The notes: generated from the letters alone by a model not told the origin. DNA of 64,000 nucleotides from Tragulus kanchil (GCA_022376925.1 JAIOJX010000003.1:36695874-36759873), one strand, 5' to 3'. Shown: positions 11,533 through 22,749, counted from the first letter of the stretch. A program made the numbers and translations.

Positions 11533-13601
11533 GTAAGGCTCTGCGCTGATGCTGGACAGTGAGCACGTGTTTCAGCTCTCCACGTTGTTTCGTTTTCCAT
11601 GTATTTTGACTTTATAGAAACTAATTTTTATGAAGAAAATACTTTCAAGTTGGCTGGTTTTTTTTTTTTTTTTTTGATTTGATTCCTCACCTCCCCAACT
11701 TTGCTGCACCTCTTCTCTGCTCTTACTTGCTTCCTCCCTCTCAGAGCCAGTTTACTCAGGATGCTCCAGGAATACAAAGTATGCCTTCTCCCCTTGACAG
11801 CTCCATTGCACGGCCCACCACCATGTCCTAATAAAAGCAGAAATGGGTCTCATGGCTGGGGAACGAGAAAGAGAAGTAGGACCACCGAGGATGAATGTGT
11901 GGTGTGGAAAACGTAGAGGTTCAGACCTTCACTCTGTTCACTTGACTGAGCATGGAAAAACGCATATATAAAATGGGAATCATAATCCTCTTTTTTCACC
12001 CATGTCAGAAAGGTTTTTTTTTTTAGTGTAGTAACTTGAGGACCAAAGAATTTATCAGTCTCATCATGTTTATGTGTACAGTTGAGTGTCTTTAAGTACA
12101 GCCGTGTTGTTGTACAGCCATTATCACAATTTTCTTTTTTAAACTTTCATTTTGCTTTTAACTTTTCCAGAATTTTGTTGTTTACAGGTATGTATGATAT
12201 CACGAAGTTTTAAAAGGGTCAAATGTTAATATGCTTTTTAGTAGCGTCTCTAATATGCCTTTACATTTTTTTGTAAAGTAATTATTTTTCACCCTTTCAC
12301 TGCCCCGTTCACTCTGTTTCATAATTCATCTAAATGTCTTGACTGAATTTGGTGAATGTTTCTGTTCTTTCACTGAAAAAGTCTGCAGTAGATTGGCTTC
12401 AGGTCATGAGGTGAAGTATGTTACATCATTCCAATGACTGTTTAATAACCAGTATATCCTGAGTGATCCCAGTTCTCTGGTTTCTTGCCAAGGGATGTCT
12501 TTTCTCTATTTTACTTTTATAATTCCTAGTCTTTGCTTTTTCTTTCTTTCAGATTTACCTAAGAGTCTATTCTCACTTCATCTGTCCAGTCCACACTTAT
12601 AGCACATTCGTATTGAGAGGTTAGCCTCTCAGGTTTCTGAATGATCGCAGACACCTGAGCAAATTGAGTATCTTGCCCTGGTGTAGCAATTGAAGCCCTT
12701 GTCAGAACACTTTCTTTTTCCCTGTTCATTCAACCTATAATATGTTTCCCTCCTGGATGTTATAGATCCTTGAAGAAGAAGTTTATAATGCATCAGTTTA
12801 TTTTTTTTCTTTCTCAGAAATATTTATAATTCTTGCTGGAATCATAAGCTTAAAGCTTTTCCTTCTTGTAGATCTTCGAAACTTCAGCAGCCAACCTCAA
12901 GCAGAAACAGGCCCTGTCATTTAAAAGATAGTTTTGAACCAAAAATAAGTCCTTTGATCCTCCCTAATCAAAATCTGGAATTAATGATGGTGTGCTTGTA
13001 TGTGTATATTGTGTGTGTGTGTGTGTATTTTCACATATTGGCTACCAAATTATCAGGATGTACATTAGTGATATTCAGACTGAAGGCACAGAACATTTTC
13101 TGCAATGGAATCTTAGCTTGAAAACTCACAGATAAGAGGAAGGATGGTCTGACTGAAAAGAGGAAGCTTGGGTCCACCTCTTTCTGGAATATCCACTTGT
13201 CTTAGAATTCTGTGCAGCATAGTTTGAAAACTATTGGTCTGTAGAAAGTTGATGAAATTTTTGGTATCTCTTTACAAAGTGAGTGATAATTCATTTGTAT
13301 GTTTTGACTGTGATAACTTAGGAATTTATAGTCTTGACATACGATGCTAAATGAAATGTGTAATTTAATATGATGAAAAATACACTGTCATATAATATTG
13401 ATTTGTAAGTTTAGAATGGCAAAATCTGATTTTATTCTTGGTTAATCTCAGTGGAATATGCCTTGAAGGAAGTTTAAACTGTCTTGTTAAAGGTAGGTTA
13501 TTTTTACTGAACTTCTCAGAAACTTTTGGATAGGTTTGTAAAAGGCATATTAGTAACACTTTGGTACAGAATATTGAGGTTGTTGCTTTTGTCCTTCACA
13601 G
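11533..13601 (+). other. MYCBP2: Intron between exons c and d
   Basis: About 2 kb. There is a T run at 11659-11675 and a (TG)n run at about 13012-13027. A G+C-richer block at 11700-11930 shows no homology I recognise. No exon or SINE found. Confidence 0.75.
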
Positions 13602-13808
13602 GTTGATGGGCTTAATTCTCTCCACTCTGTTAAAGCCAGTGCTAACCGGTTCACAAAGACAAGTCAGGGGAGAAGCTGGAACACCGGGAACGGGTCTCCA
13701 GATGCCATCTGCTTTTCAGTAGACAAGCCTGGCATAGTTGTGGTTGGTTTTTCTGTCTACGGAGGAGGTGGAATTCACGAATATGAACTAGAGGTGCTGG
13801 TCGATGAT
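13602..13808 (+). CDS. MYCBP2: MYCBP2 exon d, start of the second PHR domain
   Basis: 207 nt, 69 codons, both ends phase 0. The frame opens with VDGLNSLHSVKASANRF, and the PHR beta-sandwich follows: NRF, then SWNTGNGSPDAICFSVDKPG, then VVGFSVYGGGGIHEYELEVL. The glycine-rich VYGGGG motif and EYELEV are hallmarks of PHR domains, which are shared with BTBD proteins and the highwire family. In MYCBP2 orthologues the PHR domains contribute to substrate or partner binding. Donor gtaagt; acceptor cttcacag. Confidence 0.97.
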
Positions 13809-14635
13809 GTAAGTGCCAGTCTTAGTGGTGTCTTGGCCTGCGGGGTGGGTATCAGGACACATGTCGCCGTGCTAGTGCGGTGGTCCAGATCCTTGTGGCC
13901 TTCACAGGTGTCATCGACGGTGACATCAGAGAAGCTGAAAGGGAGAGATTCTGCACGATGGCTGTGTGCCATGTTGGATCGCTCCTGCCTCATGTTTTTT
14001 TTGCACTTCCAGGGAAGATTTTCAATGAAAAAATGAGGAACTATATATCTTGAGTAATTTTTTTTGCTGTTACAATATTTTAGAAAACAAGAACAATATT
14101 CAGACTGGTTTTATTACCCATATCAGTGATTAAGCAATTTTATCAAAGTACTAATGGATGATTCTTAGTAAAGATTGTATTATTGATTGGATTAGCTCTA
14201 TCTTGCCATATCCTCTATAAAGTGCTTGAATTTCAAGAAGTTTTTTTAACATGAGACACACAGGTAGCATATGAATCAACTGCTAATAGATAACAATCTA
14301 TCTGTCTTTCGCTTCTCTTGAGCAGTTAATTTGAATTAATTGTTTCTTTACTTCATTAGGCTCTGTGGTTAGATAATAGCATTCTTACGAAGAAGGGGAA
14401 ATTATTTTAAGACAGATGAGAAAAACCCACTTATATAATTTGTAGATGCTTCAGGAAATCAAATACAAGTGAATAGTTTAAAGAACCAAAAATAGTTTCT
14501 TTAGTATGTATGGATAAATGCTAACAGATAATTTTATATGCAAGGAAATGAACTGCTTAAAAATAATTGATTATAAGTCAGAATTGTTCATTTAATGAAG
14601 TTAAGAGCATGTGGGTTTTGTTTTGTTTTAATCAG
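13809..14635 (+). other. MYCBP2: Intron between exons d and e
   Basis: About 830 bases, the shortest intron in this part. Copy 1 of duplication E starts at 13885. Compared with copy 2, the first 250 bases of copy 1 have longer homopolymers (T runs near 13996 and 14058, A runs near 14029). No other feature seen. Confidence 0.8.
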
Positions 14636-14767
14636 AGTGAGCATGCAGGGGATTCGACTCATTCTCACAGATGGACGTCTCTAGAGCTGGTCAAAGGAAC
14701 GTACACAACCGACGACTCGCCCAGTGACATCGCTGAGATCAGACTCGACAAAGTGGTTCCTTTAAAG
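14636..14767 (+). CDS. MYCBP2: MYCBP2 exon e, middle of the second PHR domain
   Basis: 132 nt, 44 codons, both ends phase 0. It reads SEHAGDSTHSHRWTSLELVK and ends DKVVPLK. The tryptophan strand HRWTSLELVKG and the following TYTTDD..SDIAEIRLDK match the central strands of the PHR fold. Acceptor tttgttttaatcag; donor gtgatt. An identical copy lies 1,075 bases downstream; only one should be used. Confidence 0.96.
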
Positions 14768-15710
14768 GTGATTTTACAGTGTGTTTACTTTGTCAATAGG
14801 ATGTATTATTGTGGGTTTGTTTAAAAGCATGGTGAAAAGTATCCCTATATATGATCCTTCTAATGTTTCTATAGAGTACTGACTGTATTCCTGATGTGTT
14901 TCTGTATTATATCTGTTTTTGCAAAAGGTCTTAATTCAGATAGAGTGGAAAGTAGCCATAAGGTGATAATTGCCAGATCCTTGTGGCCTTCACAGGTGTC
15001 ATCGCGGTGACATGAGAAGCTGAAAGGAGAGATTCTGCACGATGGCTGTGTGCCATGTTGGATCGCTCCTGCCTCATGTTTTTGCACTTCCAGGAAGATT
15101 TTCAATGAAAAATGAGGAACTATATATCTTGAGTAATTTTTTGCTGTTACAATATTTTAGAAAACAAGAACAATATTCAGACTGGTTTTATTACCCATAT
15201 CAGTGATTAAGCAACTTTATCAAAGTACTAATGGATGATTCTTAGTAAAGATTGTATTATTGATTGGATTAGCTCTATCTTGCCATATCCTCTATAAAAT
15301 GCTTGAATTTCGAGTAGTTTTTAACATGAGACACACAGGTAGCATATGAATCAACTGCTAATAGATAACAATCTATCTGTCTTTCGCTTCTCTTGAGCAG
15401 TTAATTTGAATTAATTGTTTCTTTACTTCATTAGGCTCTGTGGTTAGATAATAGCATTCTTACGAAGAAGGGGAAATTATTTTAAGACAGATGAGAAAAA
15501 CCCACTTATATAATTTGTAGATGCTTCAGGAAATCAAATACAAGTGAATAGTTTAAAGAACCAAAAATAGTTTCTTTAGTATGTATGGATAAATGCTAAC
15601 AGATAATTTTATATGCAAGGAAATGAACTGCTTAAAAATAATTGATTATAAGTCAGAATTGTTCATTTAATGAAGTTAAGAGCATGTGGGTTTTGTTTTG
15701 TTTTAATCAG

Positions 15711-15842
15711 AGTGAGCATGCAGGGGATTCGACTCATTCTCACAGATGGACGTCTCTAGAGCTGGTCAAAGGAACGTACACAACCGACGACTCGCCCAGT
15801 GACATCGCTGAGATCAGACTCGACAAAGTGGTTCCTTTAAAG
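15711..15842 (+). pseudogene. MYCBP2: Extra copy of MYCBP2 exon e
   Basis: Base-identical to 14636-14767 with both splice sites intact. If spliced in, it would add 44 codons in frame and repeat three strands of the PHR domain, which would not fold as a PHR sandwich. It is carried by duplication E. I treat it as a likely assembly copy, not a second exon. Confidence 0.85.
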
Positions 15843-16035
15843 GTGATTTTACAGTGTGTTTACTTTGTCAATAGGATGTATTATTGTGGGTTTGTTTAAA
15901 AGCATGGTGAAAAGTATCCCTATATATGATCCTTCTAATGTTTCTATAGAGTACTGACTGTATTCCTGATGTGTTTCTGTATTATATCTGTTTTTGCAAA
16001 AGGTCTTAATTCAGATAGAGTGGAAAGTAGCCATG

Positions 16036-16262
16036 GGTTTTGGAGTCAAACGTAGCTTCAGATACCTGCTTTTCCAATTGTTAGCTCTTTGACATTGGAC
16101 ATGTCATCATTTGCCCACTCTTGACACTGATCTATAGGTTGGGAAGAATAATACCTCTGTTGTAATGTTGTTCAGATTAAATTAAGAAATGGAAGTAAGT
16201 ACTTGCCGCAGTGTCTCGCACAACAGAGACGCTCAATAAATATTGGTTCCTATTTTTTCTTC
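16036..16262 (+). mobile_element. MIR SINE relic
   Basis: The + strand follows MIR order: gggttttggagtcaaac, then ttagctctttgacattgg, then a Mg-like ggttgggaagaataatacc, ending in gctcaataaat. Diverged by eye at a level typical of MIR. Starts right at the end of duplication E. Confidence 0.75.
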
Positions 16263-16799
16263 TCTTACTATGCCAAAACTCATTTAAAGAACAAGTGGTC
16301 CTAACAGATAGTGTCAACAATTAAAGTTATTATTGTATATATAGCTTAATTGTCTAGCAGTAAATAACTCCAGTAAAACAACTTTTACTTCACATTAAAG
16401 AAATAATTAATAGAGTAATTCTTAATCCAACTGTAATAATTTTCATCACATAGCAGAATTTTGGATGAGGTAAGTTCATCAGTTACTTCATCAAAATGAT
16501 ATATGATGCCACAAAACAGAAAACCATCATTATGAAGTTTATGTCATGGATTGTTAGACACTAGTATCTAGATCATATTTTTTATGCCCAGTGAGTCTTG
16601 TTTTAGACAACTTTTGCTTGTGGATATTTTTTCCCATGTCTGTCTGCCTATTTCTGCCTCTGAATCTTGCCCTTAAAATAAAAATATAATGGACTCACTA
16701 TTGTATTTTTCCTATATTTGAAATAAGTTTAAAAGTTAAAATCATCAAATATTTTCATGTATTTAAAATCTTTTATTATGACTGATAGTCTTCACAATA

Positions 16800-17010
16800 T
16801 TAAGAGCAGAAACTGGAGTCACACTTCCCTGTATTTAAGTTTTAGTTTCATTACTACTTACTAGCTGTGTGACTTTGGGCAAATTATTTAACTTCTCTAT
16901 GCCACAGATTCCTTATGTGTAAAACAGGGGTAATAATGACCTTTTGAGGTCATTTTAAGGATTAATCTAAGTAAATCACAGAAAGTATTTAGGACAGTTT
17001 CTGTTAAATA
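16800..17010 (+). mobile_element. MIR SINE relic
   Basis: Contains the MIR core words ttactagctgtgtgactttg and acttctctatgccaca, followed by aggattaatctaagtaaa. + orientation. The 3' end merges with unassigned sequence. Confidence 0.8.
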
Positions 17011-17089
17011 ATAAACATCCTGTTTGTACCATGCTTGATTCATTAAAACCTCATTTAGCCAAATTGTATAAAATACGGCATTCATTATA

Positions 17090-17785
17090 CAGTTGACCCT
17101 TGACAGCATGGGGATTAGAGGTGTTGATCTTCTTCACAGTGGAATATCCAAATACAACTTAGATTTAGCCCTTTTGATACCTACCTATGCTGCTTCCACC
17201 AAAGCTATGGTTTTTCCAGTAGTCACGTTCAGACTGGTGTGAGAGTTGGACCATAGAGAAGGCTGAGCACACCAGAAAATTGATGCTTCCTAACTGTGGT
17301 GCTGGAGAAGACTCTGGAGAGTCTCTTGGACTGCAAGGAGATCAAACCAGTCAATCCAAAGGGACATCAGCCCTGAATATTCATTGGAAGAACTGGCGCT
17401 GAAGCTGAAGCTCCAGTACTTTGGCCACCTGATACAAAGAGACGACTCATTGGAAAAGACCCTTATTCTGGGAAAGATTGAGGGAAAAAGGAGAAAAGGA
17501 GACAGAGGATGAGATGGCTGAACGGCATCAGTGACTCAGTGGACGTAAATCTGAGCGAACTCTGGGAGGCAGTTGAAGGACAAAGGAGCCTGCTGCAGGC
17601 CGTGGGGTTGCAAAGAGTCAAGACATAGGTCAGCCACTGAACAAAACAAACAAAAAATTGCTAGTTCCACATGTTTGGATTCAGCCAACCTCGGGTCATG
17701 TAGGACTGTAGTATTTGCTATCAAGAAAGATCCTGTATAAGTAAAGCCCTGCAGTTCACACCCAAGATGCTCAAGGGTCAAGTGT
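17090..17785. mobile_element. Tigger-like DNA transposon relic, split by a BovB insertion
   Basis: The left end (cagttgacccttgacagc, 17091) and right end (gctcaagggtcaagtgta, near 17770) form an inverted pair like the termini of Tigger/pogo elements. Internal words (ggaatatccaaatacaac on the left, tgtataagtaaagccctgca on the right) fit the same element. A BovB tail interrupts it at about 17240-17645. Confidence 0.6.
17240..17645 (+). mobile_element. BovB (RTE) LINE 3' fragment
   Basis: Contains the BovB hallmarks ggactgcaaggagatcaaac, then ccctgaatattcattgga, then tactttggccacctgat, and an end like gggttgcaaagagtcaagac. It encodes a broken piece of the RTE ORF2 C-terminus. The fragment is nested inside the Tigger-like relic, so it arrived later. 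Confidence 0.88.
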
Positions 17786-17872
17786 ATTTGTGAGTGCACT
17801 GCTGGAGTTGGTTTTGTACATCCTTGTATGATATGAATCAACACAAACGTGCTTTCCCTCTTGACCCCGAAG

Positions 17873-18051
17873 GAAAATGTTAAATACGCTGTGCGCTTGA
17901 GGAACTACGGGAGCCGCACGGCCAATGGTGACGGAGGGATGACCACAGTCCAGTGCCCCGACGGCGTGACCTTCACGTTCAGCACGTGCAGCTTGAGCAG
18001 TAACGGCACGAACCAAACCAGAGGACAGATTCCCCAGATCCTCTACTACAG
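17873..18051 (+). CDS. MYCBP2: MYCBP2 exon f, end of the second PHR domain
   Basis: 179 nt, starting phase 0 and ending with 2 nt of a split Arg codon. It reads ENVKYAVRLRNYGSRTANGD, then GGMTTVQCPDGVTFTFSTCS and TRGQIPQILYY. The KYAVRLRNYG and PDGVTFTFS motifs and the closing GQIPQILYYR are the C-terminal PHR strands. Donor gtgggt. The acceptor ttgaccccgaag has an unusually poor pyrimidine tract, yet frame and conserved sequence leave no better choice. Confidence 0.96.
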
Positions 18052-18502
18052 GTGGGTGTGTGTGGAGGCCGGGGCCCAGCCGCTCCACGGCAGCAGGACC
18101 TGGGCGGTTTGCTCCCAGCGGGCCTAGTGCTGCGTGGGCAGTGACAGTTAAATTTCTTGACGCGTCTTCCTTCCACATGCTCATTTTAGTGTATATATCC
18201 TGTGCTTAACACTAACATGCTCTTGGTCATTATTTCTTTAATATCTTTGAAATGTTTATGTAATGGGCATATATGCTATTTTCACTTCATAGTTTTGTGG
18301 TCTGCATTTTGTGGCCAGATTTTAATGGAATTTATTTATTTTAAGTACCAAAAGTTAATGATCAAATCAACTCTCCCATAGTACTGTTGTTACCTCAATC
18401 CAGCTATCCATTCTGCAGAACACTTTGGCATCCACAAGTCCAGTCCTTGGAGCCGTAGGGTATATAGTAGTGTATTTCTAACAGCATATATATAGATTTG
18501 AA

Positions 18503-18764
18503 TTTTGGCGTTTTTTATTGGTTTTTTATTTATTTATTTTCACCCATCTTTGTTCCTGGGCCTGAGTGGGCCACCCATTGCAGTTGGCCTCTCTTGTTGC
18601 AGAGCACCGGCTCTGGGCGCATGCACTCCAGAGCTCTGGCTCGTAGTTGGACACACTGGCCCAGCCGCTCCGCGGCACATGAGATCTTCCCGGGCCAGGG
18701 AATGAACCGGCGCCCCTTGCACTGCAAGGCGGACTCTTTACCCCCTGGACCACCAGGGAAGCCC
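18503..18764 (-). mobile_element. CHR-like SINE, short-tail type
   Basis: Minus-strand element whose 5' end reads gggcttccctggtggtccag from about 18764. The B-box region is ggttcattcc. The A-rich tail (seen as T-rich near 18510-18540) ends with AAATA repeats. No clear target-site duplication. Confidence 0.85.
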
Positions 18765-19398
18765 TCTAATAATATTTTTAACAAAAAGCATTCTTTATGT
18801 AAACAGTGGAAAAGAAAGAATGACAGCAGTTTTGAGTTAATAAAAACACGTTTAAATACAAGCCTCTCACTGAGTCTAACTTTTTCATTTAGCAGCTTAG
18901 CTGGAATCATAGGGGTCGAGTGGCCGTCACCACACTGGTCCTCAGTCTGCCTTGACAGCAAAGCACTGAAGCTGCCCGTCTGTCTCAGAGGGTCCCTGCT
19001 TCCTCTGATTCCTTCACAAGCAGTCTGGGGTCACTTCCGGCAGTTAGTGCAGAAGGTTTTCTTCCCTAGCTGTAGATGACCTGCTTTCTTTCTCCATGTG
19101 AAATAGAAGTAGTTGGCATAAATGTTTCTATAATGTTATGTTGCTGCTGATACACAAAAGCTTTCTCTTTCACTCTAGGGAAATCTCTTTTCTATTTCAT
19201 AGCCCTACCATAAACTGTACATTTTTCTCTCTCTCAAACTGTAGACTAGAAAGCATATCATGCACAAAAGATACATAAGCTGGAGAGCCCCTTAAAAGCA
19301 TCTGTTACCCAGAGTTTATATCTTATCCAAAAATGCAATCTTTTCTAAAAATTTTTATATTTTCCACAAAGATTTAAGTATCCTTAGCTTTAGTTTTT

Positions 19399-19671
19399 GG
19401 GGTTTTTTTTCCCGCTACTTCTATTGGTCTTTCATTTATTTATATTCATCCATCTTTGTTCTTTTGGCCCGTGTGGGCCTCCCATCGCAGTGGCCTCTCT
19501 CGCTGCAGAGCACCGGTTCTGGGCGCATGCGCTCCAGAGCTCCGGCTAGGTTGTTGGACACATTGGTCCAACCACTCTGCGGCACGTGGGATCTTCCCAG
19601 GCCAGGGATTGAACTGGCACCTCTTGGACTGCAAGGCAGTGTCCTGACCCACTGGACCACCAGGGAAGCCC
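19399..19671 (-). mobile_element. CHR-like SINE with 13 bp target-site duplication
   Basis: Reads on the minus strand from 19671. The flanking repeat agctttagttttt lies at 19386-19398 and 19672-19684. The tail includes ccaatagaagtagcggg, linking it to the long-tail type, but it lacks the long C-rich block. A second image of the same insertion is at about 20531-20803. Confidence 0.87.
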
Positions 19672-19869
19672 AGCTTTAGTTTTTAATTAATTAAGTTTTA
19701 AAAGATTAAGAGCACTTAACTGTCAAAGCCATGCGCTTCTGATGGCTCCCAGTGGGACGTCTGTAGCTCCAGGCTCTCTGGGTGCTGGAGTGAGTGTCCA
19801 GGTCCCTCCAGGGACCGGGCACAGGGGTGACGGCAGTGGAGACAGGGATGAGAGGTCCTGTGTCCTGAG

Positions 19870-20065
19870 CACTCCCTTTATGCCACATGGTGCTCTGAGT
19901 GCTTTCCCTGTGTGGGTTCAGATGGTCTTCACAGGAGCTCCATGGGGTCTGCAGCTTCCTGTCCCTCCTTCACAGACGAGGGAACTGAGCCCTGGAACGA
20001 CTCAGCAGCTTGCCGTGGCCACACTCCCATTTAGCTGTGGTCCTGGGTCTTGTAGCCAGGACACT
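19870..20065 (-). mobile_element. MIR SINE relic, antisense (repeated at about 21000-21195)
   Basis: Reverse-MIR order: atgccacatggtgctctgag, then ccttcacagacgagggaact, then actcagcagcttgcc. Typical of the conserved MIR core with its gaggaaactgag phrase. The second copy results from duplication F. Confidence 0.7.
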
Positions 20066-20530
20066 CTTCTCAAGGTGATCTGCCTTTGACCATGGTACCA
20101 CACACACGCCCTCGCTAAGGCTGGCCAGCAGACATCTTAGTGGCCGCCCCATCCATAGGCACAGCCGACACCTTGGGGCATTCTTGACATTTTCTTCCTA
20201 GCTGTAGATGACCTGCTTTCTTTCTCCATGTGAAATAGAAGTAGTTGGCATAAATGTTTCTATAATGTTATGTTGCTGCTGATACACAAAAGCTTTCTCT
20301 TTCACTCTAGGGAAATCTCTTTTCTATTTCATAGCCCTACCATAAACTGTACATTTTTCTCTCTCTCAAACTGTAGACTAGAAAGCATATCATGCACAAA
20401 AGATACATAAGCTGGAGAGCCCCTTAAAAGCATCTGTTACCCAGAGTTTATATCTTATCCAAAAATGCAATCTTTTCTAAAAATTTTTATATTTTCCACA
20501 AAGATTTAAGTATCCTTAGCTTTAGTTTTT

Positions 20531-20803
20531 GGGGTTTTTTTTCCCGCTACTTCTATTGGTCTTTCATTTATTTATATTCATCCATCTTTGTTCTTTTGGC
20601 CCGTGTGGGCCTCCCATCGCAGTGGCCTCTCTCGCTGCAGAGCACCGGTTCTGGGCGCATGCGCTCCAGAGCTCCGGCTAGGTTGTTGGACACATTGGTC
20701 CAACCACTCTGCGGCACGTGGGATCTTCCCAGGCCAGGGATTGAACTGGCACCTCTTGGACTGCAAGGCAGTGTCCTGACCCACTGGACCACCAGGGAAG
20801 CCC
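20531..20803 (-). mobile_element. Second copy of the SINE at 19399
   Basis: Part of duplication F; it has the same target-site duplication and the same diagnostic bases. It is not an independent insertion. Confidence 0.88.
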
Positions 20804-21369
20804 AGCTTTAGTTTTTAATTAATTAAGTTTTAAAAGATTAAGAGCACTTAACTGTCAAAGCCATGCGCTTCTGATGGCTCCCCAGTGGACGTCTCTAGCT
20901 CCAGGCTCTCTGGGTGCTGGAGTGAGTGTCCAGGTCCCTCCAGGGACCGGGCACAGGGGTGACGGCAGTGGAGACAGGGATGAGAGGTCCTGTGTCCTGA
21001 GCACTCCCTTTATGCCACATGGTGCTCTGAGTGCTTTCCCTGTGTGGGTTCAGATGGTCTTCACAGGAGCTCCATGGGGTCTGCAGCTTCCTGTCCCTCC
21101 TTCACAGACGAGGGAACTGAGCCCTGGAACGACTCAGCAGCTTGCCGTGGCCACACTCCCATTTAGCTGTGGTCCTGGGTCTTGTAGCCAGGACACTCTT
21201 CTCAAGGTGATCTGCCTTTGACCATGGTACCACACACACGCCCTCGCTAAGGCTGGCCAGCAGACATCTTAGTGGCCGCTCGCCCCATCCATAGGCACAG
21301 CCGACACCTTGGGGCATTCTTGACATCCCTCTTTCCCTCGGGCTTTATACCTGTGAGTCCTGGGGCTGT

Positions 21370-21780
21370 AATTTTAAAATGCCCCAGACCTGACCTTTTC
21401 TACCACTCTCATAATTAACAGTCTAGCTCTAAACCATCTCCACCCCTGTCTGGGTAACCACCTGGATAACCGGATTCTAGAGGAATCTAGCCTCTAAACC
21501 AGCTTCTCTGTTTTCACCGAGCTCTCCTACCCTCTGTCCCCCTCTGCTGGGCACTACACAGCCAGAGTGACCTCAGCAACACGTGAATCGTTCGTTTTGC
21601 CCTTGCTCACGTTCCGCTCATGGGTTCCCTTTCCCATTCCGGGATAAGGTCTGTGCTCATGCGTCTGACTCCTGTGCACCTGGGCCACCTGTCCCCACCT
21701 GTCCCCACCTGTCCCCCTTCACTTTCTCCTTTCATTCCTTTCACACTCGTCTTCATTCTGTTCTTTGAACTCGCCCATCT
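21370..21780 (+). mobile_element. Ancient L2 LINE relic
   Basis: C/T-rich + strand sequence with L2-like phrases (agccagagtgacctcagcaa, catgggttccctttccc, gggataaggtctgtgc). Assigned by eye from the usual order of L2 words. It includes a short tandem of cctgtcccca at 21689-21716. Confidence 0.55.
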
Positions 21781-22006
21781 TGTTCCTCTCTGAACCTTTA
21801 TCCTACTCGTCTGTTCTCTCAGCTCAGCTCTTTCAAAAACAAAAGAAAAACCATGGTTCAGGCCTTTTTAAAAATAGGTCTGCCATGATCTTATTTAAAG
21901 TAACTTTAAAATCCATATGTGTGTTTGTGGTTGATTCATGTTGTTGTATGGCAGAAACTAACACAACATTGTAAAGCTATTATCTTCCAATTAAAAATAA
22001 ATTAGA

Positions 22007-22343
22007 GGGACTTCCCTGGTGATCCAGTGGGTAGGGACACCGCCTTGCAGTGCAGGGGGCGCCGGTTCGATCCCTGGCTTGGGAAGATCCCACGTGACGC
22101 AGAGCGGCTGGACCGATGTGTCCAATTACCGAGCCGGAGCTCTGGAGCACATGTGCCCAGAGCCGGCACTCTGCGACGACAGAGGCCACCGCGATGGGAG
22201 GCCCACAGGAGCCAAAGAACAAAGACGGATGAAAACAGAGAAATGAAACACCAATAGAAGTGGCCGGCCTGCCCCCCTCCCTCCCCACCCCATCCCCCCA
22301 AAATAAATAAATAAAAATGTTTAAAAAATAAATAAATAAATAA
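22007..22343 (+). mobile_element. CHR-like SINE, long-tail type
   Basis: Starts gggacttccctggtgatcca with an intact B box (ggttcgatcc). The body contains gcagagcggctggaccgatg, and the C-rich block at 22268-22298 is followed by AAATA repeats. The target-site duplication ataaattaga lies at 21997-22006 and 22344-22353. Very close to the elements at 2699 and 47853, suggesting a young source. Confidence 0.9.
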
Positions 22344-22606
22344 ATAAATTAGAATCTGGAAAAAAAAAAAAAAAGAACCCTTAAAAAAAAGAAATACAGC
22401 AGCTTTAGCCCTTAGGTGGCCTTATTTTTCTTTGAAGCCCTATTACTCCTTGAGAACTTTACAGGTATACATTTGCTTTTTGCTTTGTGGTTTTTTTTAA
22501 CTTTAGCTTTTTTAACTGAAACGAGCTGTGATCCGATGTGATTCCTAGAGTTAGATCATGTTTTACCCGCCGTGTGAAATGATCTCATGTGTCCCTCATG
22601 TTATAG

Positions 22607-22749
22607 GAGTGAATTTGATGGAGATTTACAATCTCAACTTCTGAGTAAAGCCAACGAAGAAGATAAAAACTGTAGCAGGGCTCTCTCTGTGGTAAGCACT
22701 GTTGTTCGAGCTGCGAAAGACCTCTTGCACAGAGCGCTTGCTGTGGATG
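22607..22749 (+). CDS. MYCBP2: MYCBP2 exon g
   Basis: 143 nt. The first base completes the Arg codon from exon f, and the last base begins an Ala codon. Reads SEFDGDLQSQLLSKANEEDK, then RALSVVSTVVRAAKDLLHRA and LAVD. It is probably alpha-helical. Acceptor ttataggag region with the exon starting after atag; donor gtaaga. Codon phase on both sides fixes these ends. Confidence 0.95.

Larger units (their letters stand above)
13885..16035. repeat. Tandem duplication E, includes a PHR exon (period 1088 to 1075)
   Basis: Bases 13885-14972 recur at 14973-16035 and carry the whole exon at 14636-14767. Differences between copies are concentrated in homopolymers over the first few hundred bases, where copy 1 is longer at nearly every run. 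That pattern suits a sequencing or consensus error better than evolutionary divergence. Confidence 0.95.
14768..17872 (+). other. MYCBP2: Intron between exons e and f (contains the extra exon e copy)
   Basis: Holds the right part of duplication E, two MIR relics, and a Tigger-like DNA transposon split by a BovB LINE tail. No additional genuine exon found. The polypyrimidine tract before the acceptor at 17872 is weak and interrupted. Confidence 0.8.
19065..21327. repeat. Tandem duplication F (period 1132)
   Basis: Bases 19065-20196 recur at 20197-21327, carrying a SINE with both target-site duplications and a MIR relic. The join reads cattcttgacat directly into tttcttcctagctg. Differences include cccagtgggacgtctgtag versus ccccagtggacgtctctag near 19745 and 20877, and cgctcgcc versus cgcc near 20145. 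Confidence 0.95.
18052..22606 (+). other. MYCBP2: Intron between exons f and g
   Basis: About 4.5 kb with several SINEs, duplication F, an L2 relic and a MIR relic. Bases 18770-19060 include a G+C-rich block without recognisable homology. No exon found. Confidence 0.8.

Noticed and set aside
14636..15842. Genuine exon duplication creating alternative PHR exons
   Set aside because: The copies are identical including intron, and the duplication has the same size as fourteen others that cut introns and SINEs at random. Mutually exclusive exons would have diverged.
18498..19079. 193-codon frame, the longest single open frame in the window
   Set aside because: It begins in the antisense of a CHR-like SINE and runs on into unrelated intron sequence. 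Similar frames occur in every SINE copy here. No domain or splice support.
22017..22085. tRNA-like head with A and B boxes
   Set aside because: The tRNA-related sequence is the 5' part of a SINE. It does not fold into a full cloverleaf and is followed by the SINE body and a target-site duplication. The same applies to the other CHR-like and Bov elements.
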